Shown here piece by piece: positions 7,288 through 15,397 of a stretch of DNA of 49,080 nt. The stretch's first letter is position 1. Each line of letters opens with the position of its first letter. A program made the position numbers and the translations under genes. Source of the DNA: Vulcanimicrobiota bacterium (lineage in GTDB: Bacteria; Vulcanimicrobiota; Vulcanimicrobiia; Vulcanimicrobiales; Vulcanimicrobiaceae); contig PLTN01000097.1 of the NCBI GenBank assembly GCA_003164495.1, positions 1-49,080 of the forward strand. The letters are read 5' to 3'. The notes below the pieces were generated by a model that saw only the letters and a list, made by a program, of their open reading frames with translations, was not told the DNA's origin and ran no database searches.

Positions 7288-8462
7288 CCGCGTTGCGCGA
7301 ACGCATTCCCGTCTATTGGCGGATTCCGATGTCCGGCGATATGTCGTCGTGGCGAAATGCGCCGAAGACCCGCGGCGACTGGACGCCGCGAGCGCCCGGC
7401 AGCATCGCACCGGGACGGCGCGACGACGAGCGCGGCGGCTACACCTATCTCGATTACATGACTGAGGTTGCGCGCGCCGCCGAAGCTGCCGGTTTCTACG
7501 GCGGCCTGCTGCCATCGTTCCCCGAAACCGACGATCCGTGGATCGCGTCTGCGGCGATGGCTCGCGCGACGACGACGTTTCGCTTCATGATCGCCTTCCA
7601 GCCGGGCTTCCTCGATCCGGTGCAAACGGCGCGCATGTCGGCAACGCTGCAACGGCTCTCGCGCGGACGGGTGGTGTACAACGTCATCACCGGCGGCGGC
7701 GGACCGCAGCAGCACTGGTGGGGCGACTTTACCGGACACGACGATCGCTATGCGCGGACGGCGGAATTCCTCGACATTCACAAGGGCGTTTGGCCGGGCG
7801 GCCGCTTCGACTATTCCGGCCGCTTCTATCAGGTCACCGACGGTGGGTTGCGCGGTGAACTCGCAGCGCAGTCGCTCCCCGACATTTATTTTTCCGGATC
7901 GTCGGATGCGGCGATCGATGCTGCGAGCGCACACGCCGACTACTATCTCTCCTGGCTGGAACATCCCGACGATCTGAAGCGCAAATTCGATCGCGTGCGC
8001 GAACGAACCGCGCAGCTGGGACGCGAAGCGCGGTTCGCCGTGCGCGCCCATGTCGTGGCGCGTCCGACCGAAGAAGAAGCGTGGCGTGAAGTGCGCCTCG
8101 GCTGGGAGCGGGTGCGGCCCGAGCAGATCGAGATGTTGCGCAACCGCAAAGCCGAGTCGGTCGGCGGCCAGCGGCTCGCATCGTACCAGCCGGGCAATCC
8201 GACCGGTTACGAAGATCTCATCATCGCGCCGAACATTTGGAGCGGCATCGCGCTGCTCGGCGACTTCCCGACGATCGGCATCGTCGGCAGCTACGAACAG
8301 GTTGCCGAACGATTGAACGACCTCGTGCGCATCGGTGCCGACTCGCTGATCCTGGCCGGCTTACCGCACCTCGAAGAAGCGTCGCGTGTCGGCGAAGAGG
8401 TCTTGCCGCTTTTCCTCGGCCGTGCCGCGCCCGACCTCGCCGTCGCGGGAGCACCACGATGA
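7284..8462 (+). CDS. SsuD-like flavin-dependent sulfonate monooxygenase
   Basis: 392 residues with the full SsuD-type core: PVYWRIPMSGDM at the start, VVYNVITGGGGPQQHWWG near 132, GHDDRYARTAEF near 151, ADYYLSWLEHPDDLKRKF near 213, RFAVRAHVVARPTEEEAW near 252 and LILAGLPHLEEASRVGEEVL at the C-terminus. It probably oxidises a sulfonate to carbonyl product plus sulfite; specificity likely differs from the two closer SsuD proteins. It overlaps the preceding gene by 4 bp. The stop codon overlaps a tiny Cys-containing ORF at 8459. Confidence 0.88.
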   Translation: MTALRERIPVYWRIPMSGDMSSWRNAPKTRGDWTPRAPGSIAPGRRDDERGGYTYLDYMTEVARAAEAAGFYGGLLPSFPETDDPWIASAAMARATTTFRFMIAFQPGFLDPVQTARMSATLQRLSRGRVVYNVITGGGGPQQHWWGDFTGHDDRYARTAEFLDIHKGVWPGGRFDYSGRFYQVTDGGLRGELAAQSLPDIYFSGSSDAAIDAASAHADYYLSWLEHPDDLKRKFDRVRERTAQLGREARFAVRAHVVARPTEEEAWREVRLGWERVRPEQIEMLRNRKAESVGGQRLASYQPGNPTGYEDLIIAPNIWSGIALLGDFPTIGIVGSYEQVAERLNDLVRIGADSLILAGLPHLEEASRVGEEVLPLFLGRAAPDLAVAGAPR

Positions 8463-8506
8463 GCCGCCGATGTTGGGCGCGCGCCCTCTTCGTTGCCGTT
8501 TGCTAA
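8459..8506 (+). other. Tiny Cys-containing ORF in the operon gap
   Basis: A 15-codon ORF (MSRRCWARALFVAVC) starts in an ATGA overlap with the upstream SsuD-like gene and fills most of the 63 bp gap before the aldolase. It has two Cys codons, the last just before the stop. A GGGCGCGCGCCC palindrome lies within it, but no terminator follows. It may be a translation-coupling or internal control element, or chance. Confidence 0.25.
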
Positions 8507-8525
8507 CTTTTTATTGGAGCTTTTC

Positions 8526-9236
8526 ATGACCCTCATCGACCACGCCCTCAGCCCCAAGATCGAACAATTCGTCGCCCAGACGAAAGCCGACGCCGAGCAT
8601 GCATTTCGCGTGCTGCGCGATACCGGAACGCTGGCGATCAACGGCACGATCCAAGCCGTCGAACGCGTTCCGAACGAAGACCTGCTCGTCGGCCTCGTTC
8701 AGCCGGGACCGTTTGCCGCCGATCAATCGATCACGCCGGTCGTCCTGACGTTCGACGGAACAGTCGTCGCCGGGCCGAAGATCATCGGCGATCCGCACGG
8801 TTTCGCCGCGCTGCTCGCGCGGCGGCCCGATATCACAACCGCCGTGCACATCCACTCGACCTATCTCGGCGCGTGGTCGCAGACGCACCGGCCATTGCCG
8901 ATCAACTACGTCCCCGTGCAGCGCTGGACGCTCGCAAGCGAGATTCCCGTCTACATCGATCGCCGTCAACCGCAGGTCGACTTCATCCTGGAACGTTTGG
9001 CCGAGAACCCGTCGACGCCGGCGATCCTCGAAGCGAACGGCGGCGCGACCGTCTGGGGAACGCGCGGTTTCGTGAAGACGATCGAATATGCGCAGCTGAT
9101 CGAAGAAGGCGCGCAGTTCCAGCTGCTCGCCGAAGCGATCGGCGGTTCGAAGCCCTTCGGTCCGGGCGTGCTCGAACAGCAATTCGCGCTCTCGGGTTTG
9201 ACCGAGCAGGCGCGCGCGGCGGGACGGTTGCGATGA
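8526..9236 (+). CDS. Class II aldolase/adducin-family protein
   Basis: 236 residues. The family pattern is seen in LAINGTIQAVERVPNEDLLV (the substrate-loop region), TTAVHIHSTYLGAWSQTH near residue 100 with the HxH metal site, and the C-terminal helix EYAQLIEEGAQFQLLAEAIG. Members are metal-dependent aldolases or epimerases. Start ATG 8526 has GGAG eight bases upstream. It lies inside the sulfonate operon between a monooxygenase and a solute-binding protein, so it may process the carbonyl fragment left by desulfonation or cleave a sulfosugar-like substrate. Which reaction it performs cannot be told from sequence. Confidence 0.85.
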   Translation: MTLIDHALSPKIEQFVAQTKADAEHAFRVLRDTGTLAINGTIQAVERVPNEDLLVGLVQPGPFAADQSITPVVLTFDGTVVAGPKIIGDPHGFAALLARRPDITTAVHIHSTYLGAWSQTHRPLPINYVPVQRWTLASEIPVYIDRRQPQVDFILERLAENPSTPAILEANGGATVWGTRGFVKTIEYAQLIEEGAQFQLLAEAIGGSKPFGPGVLEQQFALSGLTEQARAAGRLR

Positions 9237-10204
9237 ACGCAAACGTCTCTCCCTCACGCCGGCAACTGCTCGCCGGCGCCGGCGGTTTGGCTGCCGCAGC
9301 GCTTATCGGCAGCCGCGTCCGCGCGGCCGACCCGAAAGTCGTGCGCATCGGTTACCTCAAGAGCCTCACACCGCTCAATATCGGACGTTTGCGCGGCACG
9401 ATCGACAAGGCACTTGCCGCTCGCGGTTACACCTTGCAATGGCAAGGCCCGTTCGCGGCGTTCGCGCCGGCCGTCGAGGCGTTGACCCCCGGCAGTCTCG
9501 ACATCACCGAAGGCAGCGCCACGTCGGCATCATCGGCCATGGTGGCCGGTGCGCCGTTCAAGATCTTCGCGTACGCATCGCCCAGCGCCGACGGCGAAGG
9601 CGTGATCGTGCGGCCGGACAGCGGGATCACGACGGTGCCGCAGCTCGTCGGCAAGCGCGTCGCCGTGAACCGCGGCGGCAGCGGCGAGTATCTGCTCGCG
9701 CTCGCGCTTTCCAAGCACGGCATCCCATACGATAAGGTCGACCGCGTATATCTCGGGCCGGCCGACGGCGCCTACGCGTTTTCGACCGGTGCCGTGGTCG
9801 GGTGGTCGGTGTGGGATCCGTATCTCGCAATCGCGCAAATACGCGACAAAGCGCGAGTCATCGCCGTTTCGCACGCGATCGACGATGAGAACGCGACGAT
9901 CGTCGTGGCTCGCAACAGCCTGATCACCGATCAGCCCGAAGCCGTGCGCATCGTGTACGACGCGCTCGTGGCCGAGAACAAGTGGACGAAGGCGAACCCG
10001 CTCGCCGCGGCCCGACTGTGGGCAGACGATGCAAAAGTCGATGACGCGACCGCCGAGCTGCTCGCGCACCGGGCGCCCGTCAACTATACTGCGGTAGACA
10101 CGAACGTTTCCGCATCGCTGCTTCGTGTCGCGCGCTGGTTCGCCGACGAGAAGATCATCCCGACGGTTCCCGACGTAGCGAACTTCGTGTACCGTGTCGG
10201 CTGA
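9233..10204 (+). CDS. SsuA/TauA-like substrate-binding protein, Tat-type signal
   Basis: 323 residues with a twin-Arg-like signal peptide (SRRQLLAGAGGLAAAALIG) and then a sulfonate-binding-protein fold (VVRIGYLKSLTPLNIGRLRG; DITEGSATSASSAMVAGAPF; YLLALALSKHGIPYDKVDRV; GAVVGWSVWDPYLAIAQIRD). Probably a periplasmic binder feeding the SsuC/SsuB transporter encoded downstream. It is a close paralogue of 17928-18905, which stands behind attenuator L7. It overlaps the aldolase stop (ATGA). Confidence 0.9.
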   Translation: MNANVSPSRRQLLAGAGGLAAAALIGSRVRAADPKVVRIGYLKSLTPLNIGRLRGTIDKALAARGYTLQWQGPFAAFAPAVEALTPGSLDITEGSATSASSAMVAGAPFKIFAYASPSADGEGVIVRPDSGITTVPQLVGKRVAVNRGGSGEYLLALALSKHGIPYDKVDRVYLGPADGAYAFSTGAVVGWSVWDPYLAIAQIRDKARVIAVSHAIDDENATIVVARNSLITDQPEAVRIVYDALVAENKWTKANPLAAARLWADDAKVDDATAELLAHRAPVNYTAVDTNVSASLLRVARWFADEKIIPTVPDVANFVYRVG

Positions 10205-10658
10205 CGTTCGCGTAACGGTCCTCATCGCGGACTCCTCGCGCGCGGACGACGCCGAGACCGCCTGCCGCGCGTTGCGGCAGGCGGCGCCATACGCTCGCAT
10301 TCACGCGCAGACGATTAACCCGCAACGTGAATTTGCGGAGGACGCGGCGCATCGGGCGCGCGGGGTCGCGGCCGCGTTGCGTTCGGATATCGTGCTGTAC
10401 CTCGCCGCGGCAACGGACAAAAAAAACGCGGCCCTGATCGCATTGCGAGAGCGCGCCGGATATACGGTTCGCCTCGCCGAGCCCGAATACGCGCGCGCGT
10501 GGTTCAGCGCGAATCGCCGCCGTTCGCTCTACGTGCTCGGAACGTTCCCCGGTGCGTTCGGTTCGCTCGCGCTCGCGCTCGAGCTGGGCTGTTCCGACCC
10601 GGCCGCGGCGCAACGCATGCGCGACCGTCTGCAGCAACCGTCACTCATCGCGGTATGA
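10194..10658 (+). CDS. Unknown 154-residue protein upstream of tRNA-Cys
   Basis: The GTG start at 10194 overlaps the end of the binding-protein gene by 11 bp. The sequence is Ala/Arg rich, with an alternating beta-alpha look (VRVTVLIADSSRADDAE; DIVLYLAAATDKKNAALIAL; RSLYVLGTFPGAFGSLALAL) suggestive of a small Rossmann-like domain. I do not recognise the family. It has no signal peptide or membrane segment. It is the last ORF before the embedded tRNA-Cys gene (27 bp gap). It has one Cys (LELGCSD). Confidence 0.65.
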   Translation: MSADVRVTVLIADSSRADDAETACRALRQAAPYARIHAQTINPQREFAEDAAHRARGVAAALRSDIVLYLAAATDKKNAALIALRERAGYTVRLAEPEYARAWFSANRRRSLYVLGTFPGAFGSLALALELGCSDPAAAQRMRDRLQQPSLIAV

Positions 10659-10684
10659 CGGAAGTTCCGGTGGAAGCCGCGCGC

Positions 10685-10755
10685 GGCAGCGTAGCCAAGG
10701 GGGAAGGCGGGAGATTGCAAATCTCTGATCGCGGGTTCGATTCCCGCCGCTGCCT
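10685..10755 (+). tRNA. tRNA-Cys (GCA) embedded in the sulfonate operon
   Basis: A complete 71-nt cloverleaf. Acceptor GGCAGCG (10685-10691) pairs with CGCTGCC (10748-10754), discriminator T at 10755 as expected for Cys. T8/A9, D stem GCC/GGC, anticodon stem GGAGA/TCTCT with loop TTGCAAA giving anticodon GCA at 10717-10719, variable GATC, T arm GCGGG-TTCGATT-CCCGC. CCA is not encoded. It lies in sense orientation between the 154-residue ORF and ssuC, only 4 bp from the ssuC ATG. No convincing promoter of its own was seen, so it is probably cut out of the operon transcript. Confidence 0.97.
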
Positions 10756-10759
10756 GAAT

Positions 10760-11581
10760 ATGTACGGCCGGACCGTTCCGTTACCGGAACTGCCGCGGCT
10801 GGCGATAGCGCGGCCACGGGCGTTCCCGTTTCGTCGCGCGATCTCGCCGCTGGTGATTCTCGCGTTGTGGCAGGCTGGTTCGTTGGCCGGTCTGATTCCG
10901 GCCCGTATCATCGCGTCGCCGGCCACCATCATTACCACCGCCTATGGGCTGCTCGCGAGCGGGGAGCTGCTGCCCGATCTCCTGGTTTCGCTGGCGCGAG
11001 CACTCGTGGGGTTGTCGATCGGCGTCAGCTTGGGCATCTTGCTCGCCTTGATCGCCGGTCTCTCGCGTATCGGCGAAGATGCCGTCGATCCGCCGATGCA
11101 GATGTTGCGGGCGATCCCGCTACTCGGCCTGACGCCGCTGTTCATTCTCTGGTTCGGTATCAGCGAGGTGCCGAAGATCACGCTGGTCGCGCTCGCCTCG
11201 TTCTTTCCGGTGTACATCACCTTGTTCGCCGGCATTCGCGCGGTGGACCGCAAGCTGATCGAGGCCGCGCAAGTGTTCGGGCTCGATCGCTGGGCCGTGA
11301 TCCGCGAGGTGATCTTGCCCGGCTCGCTGCCGTCGGCGCTCGTCGGCGTTCGCCAATCGTTGGGCATTGCGTGGCTCAGCCTCGTCGTGGCCGAACAGAT
11401 CAACGCCGACCACGGCATCGGCTACTTGATCATGAACGCGCGCGACTTCTTGCGCACCGACGTGATCGTCGTCGGACTCGCGGTCTATGCAATTTTGGGG
11501 CTGGCCACCGACGCGGTCGTACGGCTCCTCGAGCGCCGCGCGTTGCGCTGGCGCCCGTCGATCCTCAAGGGGGCGCCGTGA
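10760..11581 (+). CDS. ssuC: Sulfonate ABC transporter permease (SsuC)
   Basis: 273 residues of a BPD-type permease with about six transmembrane helices (ISPLVILALWQAGSLAGLIP; IGVSLGILLALIAGL; the last is VVGLAVYAILGLATDAVV) and the EAA loop EAAQVFGLDRWAVIREVILP near residue 170 that contacts the ATPase. ATG 10760 is chosen because anything upstream runs through the tRNA-Cys gene. There is no Shine-Dalgarno; tRNA 3' processing would leave GAAT before the ATG. It overlaps ssuB by 4 bp (GTGA). Confidence 0.92.
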   Translation: MYGRTVPLPELPRLAIARPRAFPFRRAISPLVILALWQAGSLAGLIPARIIASPATIITTAYGLLASGELLPDLLVSLARALVGLSIGVSLGILLALIAGLSRIGEDAVDPPMQMLRAIPLLGLTPLFILWFGISEVPKITLVALASFFPVYITLFAGIRAVDRKLIEAAQVFGLDRWAVIREVILPGSLPSALVGVRQSLGIAWLSLVVAEQINADHGIGYLIMNARDFLRTDVIVVGLAVYAILGLATDAVVRLLERRALRWRPSILKGAP

Positions 11582-12312
11582 GCGAAGGCATCCGGGCGCG
11601 CGGGCTCACGCAGACCTTCGGCGAGAATCGCGTCCTCTCGGAACTCGATCTCGACGTCGGGCCGGGCGAGTTCATCGCGCTGCTCGGGCGCAGCGGATCC
11701 GGGAAGACGACGTTGCTGCGGTTACTCGCCGGGCTCGATACCCCCACGGCCGGCGAACTCAGCGTTGCGCAACAGCGGGCCGTCGTGTTTCAAGAGGCGC
11801 GGCTGCTGCCATGGAAGAGGACGTGGGAAAATGTCGTGCTCGGGTTTCACGGCGACGCCGAACGCGAGCGCGCGGTCGCAGCGCTCGGTGAAGTGGAGTT
11901 GTCGCATCGGGCCGACGCATGGCCGCTGACGCTTTCGGGCGGCGAAGCGCAGCGGGCGGCGCTCGCGCGGGCGCTGGTCCGCGAGCCGGACCTGCTCTTG
12001 CTCGATGAACCATTCGCTTCGCTCGACGCGCTCACGCGCATCCGCATGCACGTGCTGGTCGAGGCATTATGGCGCCGGCATCGTCCGGCGGTGTTGCTCG
12101 TGACGCACGATGTCGACGAAGCGATCATGCTCGCCGATCGCGTGCTCGTGCTCGACGGCGGCCACATCGTACTCGACGAGCTCGTCGCGATGTCGCGTCC
12201 GCGTTCGCCCGCGTATGCCGGCTTTCACGATTTGCGCAACGCTTTGCTCGGTGCGCTCGGCGTCGACGTGCACGACGACGCCCCGCTCGACCCCTACGCT
12301 GCCAGCATCTAA
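11578..12312 (+). CDS. ssuB: Sulfonate ABC transporter ATPase (SsuB)
   Basis: 244-residue ABC ATPase: Walker A LLGRSGSGKTTLLRLLAG near residue 35, Q-loop VVFQEARLLPWKRTWENV, signature LSGGEAQRAALARAL, Walker B LLLLDEPFASLD, and switch His in LLVTHDVDEA. The ARLLPW after the Q-loop is usual for the SsuB/TauB/NrtD group. GTG 11578 overlaps the ssuC stop. With ssuC and ssuA it forms the importer of this operon and probably serves several of the window's orphan binding proteins. Confidence 0.93.
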   Translation: MSEGIRARGLTQTFGENRVLSELDLDVGPGEFIALLGRSGSGKTTLLRLLAGLDTPTAGELSVAQQRAVVFQEARLLPWKRTWENVVLGFHGDAERERAVAALGEVELSHRADAWPLTLSGGEAQRAALARALVREPDLLLLDEPFASLDALTRIRMHVLVEALWRRHRPAVLLVTHDVDEAIMLADRVLVLDGGHIVLDELVAMSRPRSPAYAGFHDLRNALLGALGVDVHDDAPLDPYAASI

Positions 12313-12336
12313 CCAATCCAGAGAAAAGGATCATCG

Positions 12337-13320
12337 ATGACCGTCTTCACCCGTTTCACCTTCGGCCTCGTCTGCGCTGCGCTGTTCGCCACGTCGGCGG
12401 CGCCGCTCTCGGCCGATCAAGCCAAAGAACTGCGCATCGGCTACCAGAAAGATGGGGTGTTGCTGATCGTCAAGCAGCAGGGCGCCTTGGAAAAACGGCT
12501 GGCGCAGGCCGGTGTGAAGCTCTCGTGGGTGGAGTTCCAATCCGGACCGCCGTTGCTCGAGGCGCTCAATAGCGGGGCGATCGACATCGGACAAACCGGC
12601 GATACGCCGCCGATCTATGCGCAGGCAGCGGGTTCGAAGCTGGTCTATCTCGCCGCGGCGCCGGACTTCGGCAAGCGCAGCGGCATCCTCGTGCGCGCGG
12701 ATAGCGGCATCACGAAGATCGCCGATTTGAAAGGCAAGCGCGTCGCGTTCACCCGCGGTTCGAGCGCGCATAACGTCGTCGTTCGTCTGCTGGCAAACGC
12801 GGGGCTCACGTTCGCCGACATCCAGCCGGTGGATTTGCAGCCGGCCGACGCAGCGGCGGCGTTCCGGAACGGCGGGATCGATGCGTGGGCGATCTGGGAT
12901 CCGTTCTTCGCGCTGGGTCAGCGCTTCCCGAACGCGCACACGCTCACGGACGCCGAAAAAGCGCCGAGCAACCGGTTCTTCCTCGCAGGCGCGGATTATG
13001 CGGCGCAGAATCCCGACGCGGTGTCGACGTTTGTCCAGGAACTCGATCGCGCGGCGCGCTGGGCGACCGCGCATCCGGCCGACCTCGCGACGCTTTTCTC
13101 GTCGGTTACCGGGGTTGATCCCGACGTTGAGAAAATCGTCGCCGCACGCGACGTCTATACGATCCATTATCTCGACAACACGATCATTCACCAGCAGCAG
13201 CAGATCGCCGATGCGTTCCAGCAGCTGGGTCTGATCCCGCACGCGGTCGACGTGCGCGCGATCGCGTACGTGCCGAGCGCGAAAGCGCGGGCGGCATTGG
13301 CGCAGGCCGGGCGGCAGTGA
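12337..13320 (+). CDS. ssuA: Aliphatic sulfonate-binding protein (SsuA)
   Basis: 327 residues with a Sec signal peptide (hydrophobic stretch [18 protein letters not shown]) and the canonical SsuA fold: [75 protein letters not shown] ribosome site AAAAGGA lies 7 bases before ATG 12337. It binds alkanesulfonates in the periplasm for SsuBC. Paralogue at 16356-17336. The stop overlaps the following ssuD (GTGA). Confidence 0.93.
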   Translation: MTVFTRFTFGLVCAALFATSAAPLSADQAKELRIGYQKDGVLLIVKQQGALEKRLAQAGVKLSWVEFQSGPPLLEALNSGAIDIGQTGDTPPIYAQAAGSKLVYLAAAPDFGKRSGILVRADSGITKIADLKGKRVAFTRGSSAHNVVVRLLANAGLTFADIQPVDLQPADAAAAFRNGGIDAWAIWDPFFALGQRFPNAHTLTDAEKAPSNRFFLAGADYAAQNPDAVSTFVQELDRAARWATAHPADLATLFSSVTGVDPDVEKIVAARDVYTIHYLDNTIIHQQQQIADAFQQLGLIPHAVDVRAIAYVPSAKARAALAQAGRQ

Positions 13321-14486
13321 GCGGAATCCGCGACTTCTACTGGTTTTTACCAACCGGTGGCGACGGGATCTATCTCGGTTCCGGTGACGGACAGCGCCCG
13401 GCGACAAACCGCTACCTGCGGGAAATCGCCGAAGCGGTCGACCGGCTCGGCTACGACGGCGTGTTGTTGCCGACGGGTCGCGGTTGCGAAGATGCTTGGA
13501 CGATCGCATCGTCGATCGTAACGCATACCGAGCGGCTGCGTTTTCTCGTTGCGGTGCGGCCCGGCACGGTGTTGCCTTCGGAGGCGGCGCGGCAAGCGTC
13601 GGCGTTCGACCGGCTCAGCGAAGGACGTCTGGCCGTGAACGTTGTCGTCGGCGGGCGGCCGTCGGAGCTCGCGGGCGACGGCATCTTCCTCAATCACGAC
13701 GAGCGCTACGCGCAGGCGCATGAGTTCCTGCGCGTCTGGCGCGCGTTGCTCGCGGGCGAGCGCGTCGACTTCAACGGCGCGCACTACGATCTCAAGGCCG
13801 GCCACGTGCCGTTTCCGCCGGTTCAAGAACCGCATCCGCCGCTGTACTTGGGCGGCTCGTCGCCCGCCGCGCAAGCACTCGCCGGCGAGCAGGTCGATCT
13901 GTATCTCACGTGGGGCGAACCGCCGGCGCACGTCGCTGAGAAAATCGCCGGCGTGCGCGCCGAGGCGGCGAAGCATGGGCGCACGGTGCGCTTCGGCATT
14001 CGGCTGCATTTGATCGTCCGCGAAACGGAAGCCGAAGCGTGGGCGGCAGCGGAGAAGTTGATCAGCCGCTTGCCCGACGACGTGATCGCACAGGCCCAGC
14101 ATCAGCAAACGGTCGAGTCGGATTCGGTCGGACAGCAGCGCATGTCGGCGCTGCACAACGGCGATCGCCGTAAACTCGAAGTGAGCCCCAACTTGTGGGC
14201 CGGCGTCGGACTCGTTCGCGGCGGCGCGGGCACGGCGCTCGTCGGCGATCCGCAAACGGTTGCTGAACGATTGCGCGAATACACGGCGCTCGGCATCGAC
14301 ACCGTGATCGCTTCCGGCTTCCCGCACCTTGAAGAAGCGTATCGCGTCGCGGAACTACTGTTTCCCGTTCTCGAGCGCGAACGCGTCGCAACGCGCGCGC
14401 TTCCGCCCGAATCGCCGTTTCTCGGCGGCGGCTCGCTGTCGGGCGTTTTTAACGGCCGGCGCTTGACGGCGCCGCGACCGAACTAA
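13317..14486 (+). CDS. ssuD: Second alkanesulfonate monooxygenase (SsuD paralogue)
   Basis: 389 residues, closely matching the SsuD at 4173: [92 protein letters not shown], and [20 protein letters not shown]. Same FMNH2-dependent desulfonation reaction. GTG start in a GTGA overlap with ssuA. Two SsuD copies plus two related LLM enzymes in one operon suggest a broadened sulfonate range. Confidence 0.92.
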   Translation: MSGIRDFYWFLPTGGDGIYLGSGDGQRPATNRYLREIAEAVDRLGYDGVLLPTGRGCEDAWTIASSIVTHTERLRFLVAVRPGTVLPSEAARQASAFDRLSEGRLAVNVVVGGRPSELAGDGIFLNHDERYAQAHEFLRVWRALLAGERVDFNGAHYDLKAGHVPFPPVQEPHPPLYLGGSSPAAQALAGEQVDLYLTWGEPPAHVAEKIAGVRAEAAKHGRTVRFGIRLHLIVRETEAEAWAAAEKLISRLPDDVIAQAQHQQTVESDSVGQQRMSALHNGDRRKLEVSPNLWAGVGLVRGGAGTALVGDPQTVAERLREYTALGIDTVIASGFPHLEEAYRVAELLFPVLERERVATRALPPESPFLGGGSLSGVFNGRRLTAPRPN

Positions 14487-14500
14487 CCCCATGCGCGCGC

Positions 14501-15397
14501 GTGTCGATTCCATGGGTCGATCTCACTGCACTCGAGGGCGGCAGCAGCAGCGAGTGCGGAGGGCTTCGTTTCGCGGCCAGCGAGGTTGGCGCGTTTGTGC
14601 TCACCGGGCACGGGGTCGCTGAAAGCCAAACCGCGGAAGTGCTCGCCCTCAGCCGGCGGTTTTTCACGTTGCCGCAGGCCGACCGCGACGCGATCGACAT
14701 GATTCATTCGCCGTATTTTCGCGGCTACTCGTCGCTTGGAACCGAACGCACGCAGGGTGAGCCCGATCTGCGCGAACAGCTCGACGTCGGACCCGAAGAA
14801 GAACCGCGGATTCTCGCTGCCGGCGATCCGCCATATCTGCGGCTGCACGGACCGAACCTTTGGCCCGCGTCGCTGCCGTCACTGCGTTCGTCGGTGCTCG
14901 CGTGGATGGAACTCTTGCGCCACGTTTCGACGCGCGTGTTGACGGCCATCGCCGCATCCGCCGGACTGCAGAGCGAGATGTTCGTTGCCGGTTATTCGGG
15001 ACAACCGCACGAGCGCTTGAAGATCATCAAGTATCCGCAGGGCGAACCCGCGAGTACGCAGCAGGGCGTCGGAGAACACACGGATTCCGGCTTTCTCGCG
15101 CTGATCGCGCACGATGGAACGCAGGGCCTCCAAGTCTACGATGGCCGCGCGTTCGTCGACGTTACGGCGCCGGCCGGCGCGCTCATCGCCGTTTTGGGGC
15201 GCGCGCTTGCCGACGCCACCGCCGCGCGGACGATCGCGGCGCGGCACCGGGTGGTCAGTCCGCCGGCCGGTCGCGAGCGCGTGAGCGTAGCGTATTTTCT
15301 CAATCCGCGTCTCGATTACGCCGGCTATGGAGACGAGGCGCTGAAGGTCGTTCTGCGGTCGCACCCGCACGTGGCGTCGCGCTACTTCGGACTATAA
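14501..15397 (+). CDS. 2OG-Fe(II) oxygenase, isopenicillin-N-synthase-like
   Basis: 298 residues. The IPNS/2-oxoglutarate dioxygenase facial triad is visible: His193 and Asp195 in GEHTDSGFLALI, His249 in ARHRVVSPP, with the oxoglutarate-binding Arg260-x-Ser262. The N-terminal region (FVLTGHGVAESQTAEVLALS, SRRFFTLPQADRD) is the DIOX_N domain. It may hydroxylate a sulfur compound as an alternative to the flavin enzymes, as TauD does, although TauD belongs to a different subfamily. The GTG start at 14501 lacks a clear ribosome site. It ends the L2 operon and overlaps the convergent gene by 16 bp. Confidence 0.87.
   Translation: MSIPWVDLTALEGGSSSECGGLRFAASEVGAFVLTGHGVAESQTAEVLALSRRFFTLPQADRDAIDMIHSPYFRGYSSLGTERTQGEPDLREQLDVGPEEEPRILAAGDPPYLRLHGPNLWPASLPSLRSSVLAWMELLRHVSTRVLTAIAASAGLQSEMFVAGYSGQPHERLKIIKYPQGEPASTQQGVGEHTDSGFLALIAHDGTQGLQVYDGRAFVDVTAPAGALIAVLGRALADATAARTIAARHRVVSPPAGRERVSVAYFLNPRLDYAGYGDEALKVVLRSHPHVASRYFGL

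Noticed and set aside
8873-9232. Extended start of the 9233 binding protein
   Set aside because: The extension overlaps the aldolase in another frame and would bury the signal peptide.
10499-10759. Long N-terminal extension of ssuC
   Set aside because: It runs through the 154-residue ORF and the tRNA-Cys gene; ATG 10760 gives a normal permease length.
10867-11577. Long frame reading into ssuB from within ssuC
   Set aside because: Arg-rich shadow translation; the ATPase starts at GTG 11578.
12331-13509. 392-codon antisense frame over ssuA
   Set aside because: Arg/Asp-rich composition typical of the high-GC reverse frame; no motifs.
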